A stretch of 5,743 bases of DNA from Clostridiales bacterium (GCA_004555705.1 SFHI01000098.1:1-5743), one strand, 5' to 3'. Positions 1-5,506 are shown, counted from the first letter of the stretch. Notes: generated from the letters alone by a model not told the origin. Translations and numbers: made by a program.

Positions 1-86
1 CTCTAACCGGGGGATTGCCACGCCAGTGTGCGCACTGGCTCGCAATGACAGGAAACTTGAAGGCGAAGCCGCTAAACAACAATTTA
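1..86 (-). repeat. Palindromic intergenic repeat copy A, truncated by the window edge
   Basis: Read on the minus strand, this is the motif AAATTGTTGTTT (74-85), a 23-nt spacer containing a small GGC/GCC hairpin, then the palindromic core (1-50) whose centre is CCAGTGCGCACACTGG, ending in a CCCCCGGTTAGAG tail. The same order is found at 646-734, 775-847 and 5587-5727. By analogy with the complete element at 646-847, copy A is the right half of an approximately 200-bp element whose left half lies before base 1. No protein is supported here. Confidence 0.85.
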
Positions 87-232
87 TATGCTTACGAACG
101 CAGAAAGAAAGGACGGCCGACGGCCGCCCAACAAATCCAATATACTGCGGCGACGGAGAGATGTCAATGGGGGGATGGGATTTTCTGTGAAATGTACAAG
201 GGAATATTCGTTAATTTGTACAATATTGAGGG
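87..232. other. Intergenic region upstream of the ncRNA promoter
   Basis: I see no gene with a credible ribosome binding site. The stretch contains a short GC-rich direct repeat (CGGCCGACGGCCG near 113-126) and two copies of TGTACAA, at 193-199 and 217-223, 24 bp apart. The second lies within the perfect palindrome TTGTACAA just upstream of the promoter at 233-261. These could be regulator sites, but nothing here identifies the regulator. Confidence 0.4.
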
Positions 233-261
233 TTGAAAAAACAAAAACCTTGTGATATCTT
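233..261 (+). promoter_or_regulatory. Sigma-A-type promoter of the candidate ncRNA
   Basis: A -35 box TTGAAA (233-238) and a -10 box TATCTT (256-261) are separated by exactly 17 bp. The -35 matches the consensus TTGACA at five of six positions and the -10 matches TATAAT at four of six. The predicted transcription start is near 267-269. The surrounding bases are AT-rich, unlike the neighbouring protein genes. It is the only good plus-strand promoter I see in the left 900 bases, and it fits the terminator at 560-618. Confidence 0.6.
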
Positions 262-532
262 ATAAGCACAAGAGGTGATACCGATACAGGTACATCCCAG
301 GGCTCCAATCCATTACAGACGATGATTTACGAAAAGAAATGATTTCTAAAGCCTAAATCCGTGGATGATCTGTAAGCGGGAGCCTCAGGAAGGCGCCGGG
401 AAGTTTCCCCAAAATCCTCCGTTTATATATGGGCTTTGAAGAAATGAAAGCATAGGATGTGTGATTGTACCGGAGGAATCAGAAAGCAGGGGAGCACAGG
501 AGCCTGGAATCTGCAGAAAGAGAGGTTAACCA

Positions 533-565
533 ATGATGTTAGATAATAAGAACGAACAGAAATAA
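533..565 (+). CDS. Possible 10-codon peptide at the 3' end of the candidate ncRNA
   Basis: ATG ATG is preceded by AGAGG (521-525) with a 7-nt gap and opens a ten-codon frame, MMLDNKNEQK, ending in TAA at 563-565. The stop overlaps the left arm of the terminator hairpin, an arrangement common for the last gene of a transcript. The peptide is hydrophilic and I do not recognise it. At this length a chance frame is quite possible, so it is listed only because a Shine-Dalgarno-like sequence and the terminator sit in the right places. Confidence 0.2.
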   Translation: MMLDNKNEQK

Positions 566-618
566 CCCTTGGCTGACGACATCGAAAGATGCGGCGGTCA
601 AGGGTTATTTCTTTTTTT
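560..618 (+). terminator. Strong rho-independent terminator
   Basis: AAATAACCCTTG (560-571) is perfectly complementary to CAAGGGTTATTT (599-610). The pairing continues inward with wobble pairs, one mismatch and one bulge to a CATC-GAAA-GATG cap (580-591), a GNRA-type tetraloop. The right arm is followed by C and seven T residues (611-618). The minus-strand reading has no good T-tract, so it acts on plus-strand transcripts and closes the candidate ncRNA. Confidence 0.9.
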
Positions 619-645
619 ATGCCTGTCAGGGACATTTGGGAAAAT

Positions 646-847
646 GATAAATTGTTGTTTACCTTACACGTTCCAAGTTTTCTGTCATTGCGAACCAGTC
701 CGCAGACTGGTGTGGCAATCCCCCGGTTAGAGGGAAAATGTACCCCTGGTGGTATTCGTTACCTGGTTCCATTCAACCGGGGGATTGCCACGCCAGTGTG
801 CGCACTGGCTCGCAATGACAGCGTTTTTTTGTAAACAACAATTTATC
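646..847. mobile_element. Complete MITE-like element with 17-bp terminal inverted repeats (copies B and C)
   Basis: The ends GATAAATTGTTGTTTAC (646-662) and GTAAACAACAATTTATC (831-847) are perfect 17-bp inverted repeats, giving a 202-bp element. Inside are two copies of the palindromic core facing each other, 683-734 on plus and 775-820 on minus, around an unrelated 40-bp centre. Each core is a hairpin with a CGCA loop, and copy B differs from copy C by paired changes that keep the stem. There is no transposase, so if mobile it would be non-autonomous. It lies between the convergent ends of the ncRNA and the C39-like gene. The seven T residues at 824-830 behind copy C could make that hairpin a weak plus-strand terminator. 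Mobility is inferred from architecture only. Confidence 0.7.
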
Positions 848-878
848 TGCCTGCCGGGGAAGGACGGCGGGGGATTGC

Positions 879-1412
879 TTACCCGGAATGGGGGGCGGGG
901 ATGTCCGGGGCGGCAGGCTTTTTTCGGATTGCGATGAGGAAGGGGGTAAAATAGCCCCTCTTTTCCAGAAATGCCTCCAGGCTGGGGCCGTAGGGGTCGG
1001 GGCCGGTGGAGTTGCGGTAGGTATTGTAGCCCACGAAGCTCCCGCCCTGCTTATGCAAAGCCACAAAATGGGCGCCCAGCTTCCACTTCTCCCGCCAGCG
1101 GTAGAAGAGGATACAGGCGTCGGCCTCCTTGGCCAGGGCATCGAATTCAGCGGGGCGGAGGCTGGTTTTCACCGGAAAGCCCCACTTGCGAAACAGGGGA
1201 ACCGGCCCCCAGAAGCTGGTGCCCGCGTTGCCGTGGATCATGGGAAGCTGCCGCTCGTAATACCGGATCAGCTCCGGAATCTCCGTTCGGTAGCCCATGA
1301 GGGCCAGGGCGTTGTAGGTGGCGATCCAGCCGCAGCCCACTGCCGCACTGGAGCGCAGGCCGTAGCGGTATTGTTCCCTGGGAATGCCGTTCTGGTTATA
1401 AATCAGGTCCAT
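879..1412 (-). CDS. C39-like (papain-fold) putative cysteine peptidase, 177 aa
   Basis: Function is not established. The N-terminal part carries GCGWIATYNALALMG (residues 26-40), resembling the active-site helix of C39/papain-like peptidases, with Cys27 as candidate nucleophile. His115 in GAHFVALH and Asn130 in VGYNTY follow in the usual Cys-His-Asn/Asp order. The 103-111 stretch is Trp/Arg/Lys-rich. There is no signal peptide or membrane segment, so the protein is probably cytoplasmic. The ATG at 1412 is chosen because GGAGG (1422-1426) precedes it by 9 nt; this site lies inside the last codons of the upstream gene, and the two frames overlap by 17 bp, suggesting translational coupling. The C-terminal tail after residue 165 is Pro/Ala-rich and probably disordered. 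The stop lies about 30 bp from a MITE-like element, with no clear terminator of its own. It could be a non-catalytic relative, since the family assignment rests on motif order alone. Confidence 0.75.
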   Translation of the reverse strand: MDLIYNQNGIPREQYRYGLRSSAAVGCGWIATYNALALMGYRTEIPELIRYYERQLPMIHGNAGTSFWGPVPLFRKWGFPVKTSLRPAEFDALAKEADACILFYRWREKWKLGAHFVALHKQGGSFVGYNTYRNSTGPDPYGPSLEAFLEKRGYFTPFLIAIRKKPAAPDIPAPHSG

Positions 1413-1872
1413 GGCTGGGTTCCTCCAGGGGGTGCAGGGCAATGTATTCGTCCAGAAGCCGGGCGGCGGTCATGACCATCCGGGCGCAGGGCCGGGTTTT
1501 GTAAAATTCCGCGGTCCGGGGTGTTGGATTGGGGTCGGAAGGAGGGTTCTTCAGAATCTCCCGGCAGATGATGGATCCGTGTTCTTCCCGGAATTGCCCC
1601 GCCAGGGCCTGCACCAGGGTATAGTGGGCCCGTTTGGCCGCGTCGTCCCCCGGGGTGGAATAGCCGTAGAGCAGCCCGGCTACCGTCAGCATTCCGCTGA
1701 CCGCCCCGCAGACCTCCCGCATACGGCCCATTCCTCCGCCGAAGGAGCTGGATAGCTTCGCGGCGAAATCCTCCGTAAGGCCGGTGACATCGCAGAACGC
1801 CACCACCACGCTCTGGGAACAATTATAGCCCGCCAGGAACAGCTCCCCGGCACGAACGCTGTGATCGATCAT
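1396..1872 (-). CDS. C_GCAxxG_C_C family putative redox-active protein, 158 aa
   Basis: The protein matches the pattern of the C_GCAxxG_C_C family (TIGR01909/PF09719), small cysteine-rich proteins of anaerobes thought to be redox-active or metal-binding; the substrate is unknown. The signature is visible as Cys18 in AGYNCSQSV, Cys55 in VCGAVSG, Cys103 in IICREIL and Cys129 in RPCARM, with an extra Cys27. The Gly-rich FGGGMGRM before Cys55 is also typical of the family. No signal peptide is seen, so it is probably cytoplasmic. The ATG at 1872 is preferred over a TTG at 1887 because GGAGG (1881-1885) lies 8 nt upstream of the ATG and overlaps the would-be TTG start region. It is the first gene of a two-gene unit with the C39-like protein, whose ribosome binding site is embedded in its 3' end. 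I found no convincing promoter upstream, where the leader is occupied by repeats. Confidence 0.9.
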   Translation of the reverse strand: MIDHSVRAGELFLAGYNCSQSVVVAFCDVTGLTEDFAAKLSSSFGGGMGRMREVCGAVSGMLTVAGLLYGYSTPGDDAAKRAHYTLVQALAGQFREEHGSIICREILKNPPSDPNPTPRTAEFYKTRPCARMVMTAARLLDEYIALHPLEEPSHGPDL

Positions 1873-1891
1873 ATTGGTGTCCTCCAAATGG

Positions 1892-1941
1892 CATCCGCCT
1901 CCTGCCGGGAAGCCGGATGTTTTTTTGCGGGGTTAACCCCG
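1892..1941. promoter_or_regulatory. Inverted repeats in the leader of the redox/C39-like gene pair
   Basis: CATCCG (1892-1897) pairs with CGGATG (1914-1919), followed on the plus strand by seven T residues (1920-1926). Immediately beyond is a perfect 14-bp palindrome, CGGGGTTAACCCCG (1928-1941). On the gene's own strand both lie in the presumed 5' leader, 20 to 70 bp upstream of the ATG. The palindrome could be a regulator site. The T-tract makes a weak plus-strand terminator, but no plus-strand gene leads into it. Confidence 0.3.
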
Positions 1942-1950
1942 GCGGTGAGA

Positions 1951-2216
1951 AAATTGTTGGGCACCTCTAAAAACTGCCCGTTTGCGTTTTGGGCGGATCT
2001 TTTGACCCTACAATTCGTTTTGAAAATCCTGCAATACACCAAGTATTCCGGAATTTCCAAAACTTTTGTGAGAACAAAATCTCTCGCCCAAAACCGCAAA
2101 AAAGTAGTTTTTAGAGGTCGCCTGGCGTTTGTAGGTGTGCGTCCCGAATTGCCTGTCATTGCGAGACCAGTATGCGCTACTCCCTCGCGATGACAGCGTT
2201 TATTACATTTACCTGC
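1951..2216. repeat. Degenerate, interrupted copy of the AAATTGTTGTTT element
   Basis: AAATTGTTG (1951-1959) matches the first nine bases of the 12-bp terminal motif and is broken off at the second inverted-repeat element (1961-2122). TTTG resumes at 2128-2131. From there to TGTCATTGCGAG (2154) is 23 nt, the same spacing seen in copies A (23) and B (22). The palindrome at 2154-2195 pairs TGTCATTGCGAG with CTCGCGATGACA, with one G-T wobble. The bases after it (ACAGCGTTT, then ATTTACCTGC) resemble the right end of copy C and run into the stop codon of the LRR gene. I infer an old element that lost its centre and was split by a later insertion. Confidence 0.45.
1961..2122. mobile_element. Second MITE-like element, unrelated inverted-repeat ends
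   Basis: ACCTCTAAAAACT (1963-1975) and AGTTTTTAGAGGT (2106-2118) form a perfect 13-bp inverted repeat. A second inverted segment follows inward, TTTGCGTTTTGGGCG (1981-1995) against CGCCCAAAACCGCAAA (2085-2100), with one extra base. The interior is AT-rich and has no credible gene. TGG occurs on both sides (1958-1960 and 2123-2125) and could be a 3-bp target duplication, though so short a match may be chance. The end sequence has the look of an insertion-sequence terminus, but I cannot name the family. Confidence 0.6.
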
Positions 2217-3132
2217 TGTACTTCCCGCCCTTCCGGGGCTTCTTTCTTCCGCCGAAGAGCAGCACGCCCAGTCCGATCAGGGAAATGGACAATCCTACAA
2301 TGGCCGCACCGATCCAGCCGGGGGCCTCCTCCTTGCGCGGGGGCTCCGGTTCCTCCGTTGAGGGCTGGGTGACCGGTTCCGTGGGGGCTTCCGTAGCTGC
2401 CTCCGTGGGCGGCTGGGTGGTGGGAGCGGTGGTAGGCTCCGTTGTAGGAGCAGTGGTGGGCTCCGTCGTCGCCTCTGTCACAGGCTCTGTTGTTGCCTCC
2501 GTGGTGGCTTCTGTAGTCTCCTCCGTGGGGGTATAGGGGTCCGTCCCGTCCTCCGCCAGGAACTCGATCCGTCCCTGGAAAGCCTCCTCCAGCTGCTCAA
2601 TATGCTGCAGCGGCCAGGGGTTGGCCACCGGGTAGTAGATATTCACCCAAGTGTCCCACAGACAGTTCAACCGGAAGGAGGGCATCCCTCCCAGGCAGTG
2701 AATCTCCTTCAGAGCCGTGCACCGCATCAGGCTCTCCTCTCCAAATACCCGGAAGGTGGCAGGCATGGTCAGTTCCGTCAGTCCGTCGCAGTTGTAGAAG
2801 GCCCGCGTTCCCAGCTCCTGGAGGGCGCCCCCAAGGGAAACGGAGGTGATGCCGTCGTAATCCGCGAAAGCTCCCTCTCCCAGGTAGCTGATGGAGCCCG
2901 TAAGTACCACCTTTGTGATCTCATCCTTGTACTCCAGCCAGGGTGCTCCCTCCGGGAAATCGTCGGTCCTACCGCTGCCGGACAGGGTCAGGGTTCCCCC
3001 CTCAAAGCTCCAGGTGACCTCCTCCCCGCACCAGCCCGGCTCCCGGACCGGCGACTCCTCCTCCGCCCGCACCGGGGCGGCCAGCGCCGTCAGGCACACG
3101 CAAACAGCCAACAGCATCCATATTTTTCTCAT
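2209..3132 (-). CDS. BspA-like leucine-rich-repeat surface protein with Thr/Glu/Pro stalk and membrane anchor, 307 aa
   Basis: Predicted to be exported and displayed on the cell surface. Residues 1-23 form a signal peptide (basic MRK, hydrophobic WMLLAVCVCLTALAA, then VRA before EEE). Residues 34-75 have the WCGEEVTWSFEGGTLTLSGSG pattern that commonly opens LRR_5/BspA-like proteins. About three repeats follow (71-147), with cores such as ITKVVLTGSISYLGEGAF and LTELTMPATFRVFGEESL. Residues 201-262 are a low-complexity TTEATTEPTTAP stalk, encoded by an imperfect tandem repeat. A membrane segment lies at about 272-293, followed by a basic GRKKPRKGGKYSR tail. No LPXTG motif is visible, so anchoring is probably by the membrane segment. 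The ATG at 3132 is chosen over one at 3207 because AAGGAGA (3139-3145) fits it and it begins the signal peptide. It lies 248 bp downstream of recG, separated by a MITE-like element. BspA-like proteins often bind host or bacterial surfaces; the ligand here is unknown. Confidence 0.88.
   Translation of the reverse strand: MRKIWMLLAVCVCLTALAAPVRAEEESPVREPGWCGEEVTWSFEGGTLTLSGSGRTDDFPEGAPWLEYKDEITKVVLTGSISYLGEGAFADYDGITSVSLGGALQELGTRAFYNCDGLTELTMPATFRVFGEESLMRCTALKEIHCLGGMPSFRLNCLWDTWVNIYYPVANPWPLQHIEQLEEAFQGRIEFLAEDGTDPYTPTEETTEATTEATTEPVTEATTEPTTAPTTEPTTAPTTQPPTEAATEAPTEPVTQPSTEEPEPPRKEEAPGWIGAAIVGLSISLIGLGVLLFGGRKKPRKGGKYSR
2347..2532 (-). repeat. Tandem repeat encoding the Thr/Glu/Pro stalk
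   Basis: Imperfect tandem units of 12 to 24 bp, built from GGCTCCGT-like and GTGGTAGG-like blocks on the plus strand, encode TTEAT/TTEPTTAP residues 201-262 of the LRR protein. Such coding repeats often vary in copy number by slippage and would change stalk length without breaking the frame. Confidence 0.7.
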
Positions 3133-3148
3133 TGTAAATCTCCTTGTC

Positions 3149-3164
3149 TGCAGACCGCTCTGCA
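3149..3164. promoter_or_regulatory. Small hairpin just upstream of the LRR gene ribosome binding site
   Basis: TGCAGA (3149-3154) and TCTGCA (3159-3164) form a 6-bp stem with a CCGC loop, 4 bp from the AAGGAGA ribosome binding site. It may shape the leader of the LRR mRNA. No convincing -35/-10 pair was found between it and the upstream repeat element. Confidence 0.3.
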
Positions 3165-3177
3165 ACGTTGAAAAGAA

Positions 3178-3369
3178 AAATTGTTGTTTGCAGTTTTTCG
3201 CACGCACTGCGTCCTTACAGTAGGGGAGGCATTGATGCCTCCCGTAGGGCAGTACGTTTTTGCCGAAATGCCCCGAAAAATTGCAACATCTTACCGCCGG
3301 GAGGCAAAAATGCCTCCCCTACTGTATGGTCGTACCGTGTTGCGGTATTTGACGTTCAAACAACAATTT
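3178..3369. mobile_element. MITE-like element with 13-bp terminal inverted repeats and inverted GGGAGGCA hairpins
   Basis: AAATTGTTGTTTG (3178-3190) and CAAACAACAATTT (3357-3369) are perfect inverted repeats bounding 192 bp. Inside, ACAGTAGGGGAGGCA (3217-3231) is inverted as TGCCTCCCCTACTGT (3311-3325). Each copy forms its own hairpin: GGGAGGCAT-TG-ATGCCTCCC (3224-3243) and GGGAGGCA-AAAA-TGCCTCCC (3299-3318). The termini match the element at 646-847 but the interior hairpins are different. The element fills most of the gap between recG and the LRR gene. There is no transposase or T-tract, so it is neither autonomous nor an obvious terminator. Confidence 0.75.
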
Positions 3370-3380
3370 ACCGAAAAACC

Positions 3381-5429
3381 TCAGTTCATGGTTCCCTCGG
3401 CACGGGAGAACAGCTCCCCTACCCGGCGGCGCAGCTCCTGAGCTTCCGGGTCGTCGGAATCGCCCCACTGCTCAATCCACTGGGCGGAGGCCTCCTGGGC
3501 CTGCTTCAGCGTGGCCATATCCATGCTCAGGTCCGCCACCCGGAAAGCGGGAAGCCCCGACTGCCGGGAGCCGAAGAAGTCCCCCGGCCCCCGCAGCCGC
3601 AGGTCCTCCTCCGCAATCCGGAAGCCGTCGTTTGTCTTACACAGGGCCTTCAGCCGGGCCAGCGTCTCAGCATTCCGGTTGTGGGTGACCAGGATGCAGT
3701 AGCTCTTGGTCTGCCCCCGGCCCACCCGGCCCCGGAGCTGGTGGAGCTGGCTCAGGCCGAACCGGTCCGCATCCTCCACCACCATCAGCGTGGCGTTGGG
3801 TACATCCACCCCCACCTCAATCACCGTGGTGGCCACCAGCACATCCGCCTCTCCCCGGGCGAAGGCCGCCATGGTCTGCTCCTTTTCGGAGCCCTTCATC
3901 TGTCCGTGGAGCAGCGACACCCGCAGATCGGGGAACACCGTACTCCGGAGGGTTTCCGCCCAGGCTTCGGCGGACTTCACACCCAGCTCCTCATTTTCCT
4001 CCACAGCGGGACACACCACAAAGCTCTGGTGGCCCTCCGCCGCCTGCTTGCGGATAAAGGCGTTGATCCGTGCCCGGTAGCTCTCCCCCACCAGGAAGGT
4101 GTCCACCTGCTCCCGGCCCGGAGGCAGCTCATCCAGCACGGAAACCTCCAGGTCGCCGTATAGAATCAGCGACAGCGTCCGGGGAATGGGGGTGGCGGAC
4201 ATAACCAGCAGATGGGGATCGTCTCCCTTGGCCGCCAGGCGGCTGCGCTGGGCTACGCCGAAGCGGTGCTGCTCATCGGCAATCACCAGACCCAGATTCT
4301 TAAAAACCGTGGCGTCCGTCAGCAGGGCATGGGTGCCCACCGACACCTGAATCTCCCCGGCAGCCAGGGCATCCCGGATTTCCCGCTTTTGCTTTTGGGT
4401 CTGGGACCCGGTCAGAAGCCCCACGCGGATTCCCAGTGGGGCAATGAGTTTTCCAAGGGACGCGTAATGCTGCTCCGCCAGAATCTCCGTAGGAGCCATC
4501 AGAGCCGTCTGGAAGCCATTCCGCGCGGCGCAGAAGGCCGCCGCGGCAGCAACCATGGTCTTGCCGCTGCCCACGTCCCCCTGGAGCAGCCGGTTCATAG
4601 GTACGCCCCGGCGGAAATCCGCCAGAATCTCCCCGATGGCCCGGTTCTGGGCGTTCGTCAGGGTGAAGGGAAGGCTCCGGTAAAAATCCGTCAGCTCCGT
4701 GTCCCGGTAGGCCTGCGTTTTTTTTCCGGCGCGGGCCTGGCGCATCAGGCTTAAGCCCGCGGAAAACAGGAAGAACTCCTCAAAAATCATCCGTTTCCGG
4801 GCCTGCTCCGCCTCCTCCAGGGATTTGGGCTCGTGGATGGCCCGGTAGGCCCGGTCCGCGCCCAGGATTCCAAATTGCTGCCGCAGCTCTCCGGGCAGAA
4901 TCTCCTTCGGCGGGTCGCAGATGCTCAGGGCCTGGCGCACCGCCCGAAGTACGGCGGCGTTGTTCAGCCCCGCGGTCAGCGGATAGATGGGCAGCACCCG
5001 CCGGGTGGTCAGGGCGGGAGAATCCGGGGTTTCAAAGATGGGATTGGTCATATTGTAGCCCAGATAGTCCCCGCTCACCGCCCCGTAGAAGATGTATTCC
5101 CTGCCGTAGGCCAGATTCTCGCAGGCAAAGCGGGAGTTGAAAAAGGTCAGGGTCAGCCGCCCTGTGTGGTCCGCCACCTGCACCTTGGTGAGGTCCAGCC
5201 CCTTGCGGATGTGGTTGGTTCGGGGGGTATTCATCACCATGGCCCGGAAGCAGGCGGGCTTGTCCACCTCCAAAGCGTCAATGGTCACCAGCCTGGTCCG
5301 GTCCTCGTATCCTCTGGGGAAGTGGCAGATGAGATCGCCCAGGGTAAAAATATTCAGCGCGGCAAACTGCTTGGCCCTGGCGGGGCCCACGCCCTTGAGA
5401 ATCGATATGGGGTCTGTCAGCTTCGCCAA
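3381..5429 (-). CDS. recG: ATP-dependent DNA helicase RecG, 682 aa
   Basis: RecG is a superfamily 2 helicase that remodels stalled replication forks and branch-migrates Holliday junctions. The N-terminal KGVGPARAKQF segment (12-22) and the wedge/OB-fold region (about 50-150) precede the helicase core. Walker A is GDVGSGKT (284-291), the DEQHRF box is at 385-390, motif III SATPIPRTL at 411-419, and motif VI QLRGRVGRG at 564-572. The RecG-specific C-terminal region includes DLRLRGPGDFFGSRQSG (609-625). The length of 682 is normal for Firmicutes and all key residues are present, so the gene looks intact. The start is a TTG at 5429, chosen because AGGAGG (5438-5443) lies 8 nt upstream and the N-terminus then matches the family. 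It has its own promoter (5455-5483) and appears monocistronic, with repeats on both sides. Confidence 0.98.
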   Translation of the reverse strand: MAKLTDPISILKGVGPARAKQFAALNIFTLGDLICHFPRGYEDRTRLVTIDALEVDKPACFRAMVMNTPRTNHIRKGLDLTKVQVADHTGRLTLTFFNSRFACENLAYGREYIFYGAVSGDYLGYNMTNPIFETPDSPALTTRRVLPIYPLTAGLNNAAVLRAVRQALSICDPPKEILPGELRQQFGILGADRAYRAIHEPKSLEEAEQARKRMIFEEFFLFSAGLSLMRQARAGKKTQAYRDTELTDFYRSLPFTLTNAQNRAIGEILADFRRGVPMNRLLQGDVGSGKTMVAAAAAFCAARNGFQTALMAPTEILAEQHYASLGKLIAPLGIRVGLLTGSQTQKQKREIRDALAAGEIQVSVGTHALLTDATVFKNLGLVIADEQHRFGVAQRSRLAAKGDDPHLLVMSATPIPRTLSLILYGDLEVSVLDELPPGREQVDTFLVGESYRARINAFIRKQAAEGHQSFVVCPAVEENEELGVKSAEAWAETLRSTVFPDLRVSLLHGQMKGSEKEQTMAAFARGEADVLVATTVIEVGVDVPNATLMVVEDADRFGLSQLHQLRGRVGRGQTKSYCILVTHNRNAETLARLKALCKTNDGFRIAEEDLRLRGPGDFFGSRQSGLPAFRVADLSMDMATLKQAQEASAQWIEQWGDSDDPEAQELRRRVGELFSRAEGTMN

Positions 5430-5437
5430 AGCAAGCG

Positions 5438-5443
5438 CCTCCT
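5438..5443 (-). promoter_or_regulatory. Ribosome binding site fixing the TTG start of recG
   Basis: On the minus strand AGGAGG is followed by 8 nt and then TTG at 5429. No in-frame ATG is placed as well, so this site decides the start. With the promoter at 5455-5483 it implies a leader of only about 18 nt. Confidence 0.85.
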
Positions 5444-5454
5444 CTCACATCTAC

Positions 5455-5483
5455 ATTATAATGCAAACCACCCCAACACGCAA
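5455..5483 (-). promoter_or_regulatory. recG promoter
   Basis: On the minus strand there is a perfect -10 box TATAAT (5455-5460) and a weaker -35 box TTGCGT (5478-5483), with a 17-bp spacer. Transcription would start near 5447-5449, a few bases before the ribosome binding site. Confidence 0.7.
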
Positions 5484-5506
5484 CGGGGAAAAACCGACCA
5501 TTTTTA

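Larger units (their letters stand above)
268..618 (+). ncRNA. Candidate structured non-coding RNA, unassigned family (~350 nt)
   Basis: This stretch is bounded by a sigma-A-like promoter and a strong intrinsic terminator, has no long plus-strand ORF, and is more AT-rich than the flanking genes. Nested complementary segments form one long arm: GGCTCC (301-306) with GGAGCC (379-384), TTACAGA (313-319) with TCTGTAA (369-375), GATTTA (324-329) with TAAATC (354-359), and AGAAA (335-339) with TTTCT (343-347). A second domain pairs TCCTCCG (415-421) with CGGAGGA (471-477) and encloses GCTTT (433-437) with AAAGC (447-451). A small GGGA/TCCC hairpin lies at 398-409. I looked for hallmarks of RNase P RNA, tmRNA, 6S, SRP, T-box and cobalamin riboswitches and did not find them. 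No gene follows on the same strand before the terminator, so a cis riboswitch is unlikely. It could alternatively be a short mRNA for the 10-codon ORF at 533-565. Assignment as ncRNA is inference from promoter, terminator and pairing. Confidence 0.55.

Noticed and set aside
84..308. Overlapping plus- and minus-strand frames near the left edge
   Set aside because: Both use repeat copy A or the ncRNA promoter region as coding sequence and lack start signals.
268..618. T-box, cobalamin riboswitch, tmRNA, RNase P or 6S RNA
   Set aside because: The conserved sequence blocks I know for these were not found, and no gene follows on the same strand for a cis-regulator.
423..635. Minus-strand 70-codon frame over the candidate ncRNA
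   Set aside because: It runs antisense through the terminator hairpin, has no clear ribosome binding site and no recognisable protein pattern.
1..850. CRISPR array
   Set aside because: Repeats are palindromic and recur in both orientations at irregular distances, without regular spacers or cas genes.
888..1475. Long plus-strand frame opposite the C39-like gene
   Set aside because: It is a GC-rich antisense shadow; the minus-strand frame has a ribosome binding site and motif support.
1869..2159. Minus-strand 96-codon frame across the 1961-2122 element
   Set aside because: Most of it is repeat sequence, including both inverted ends, and its tail overlaps the leader of the redox gene. No ribosome binding site or family pattern was seen.
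3299..3318. Intrinsic terminator for recG
   Set aside because: The GGGAGGCA hairpin is stable but is not followed by a T-tract on the minus strand, and it is part of a repeat element.
3144..4163. Long plus-strand frame opposite recG
   Set aside because: It is antisense to the conserved helicase core and starts inside the MITE-like element.
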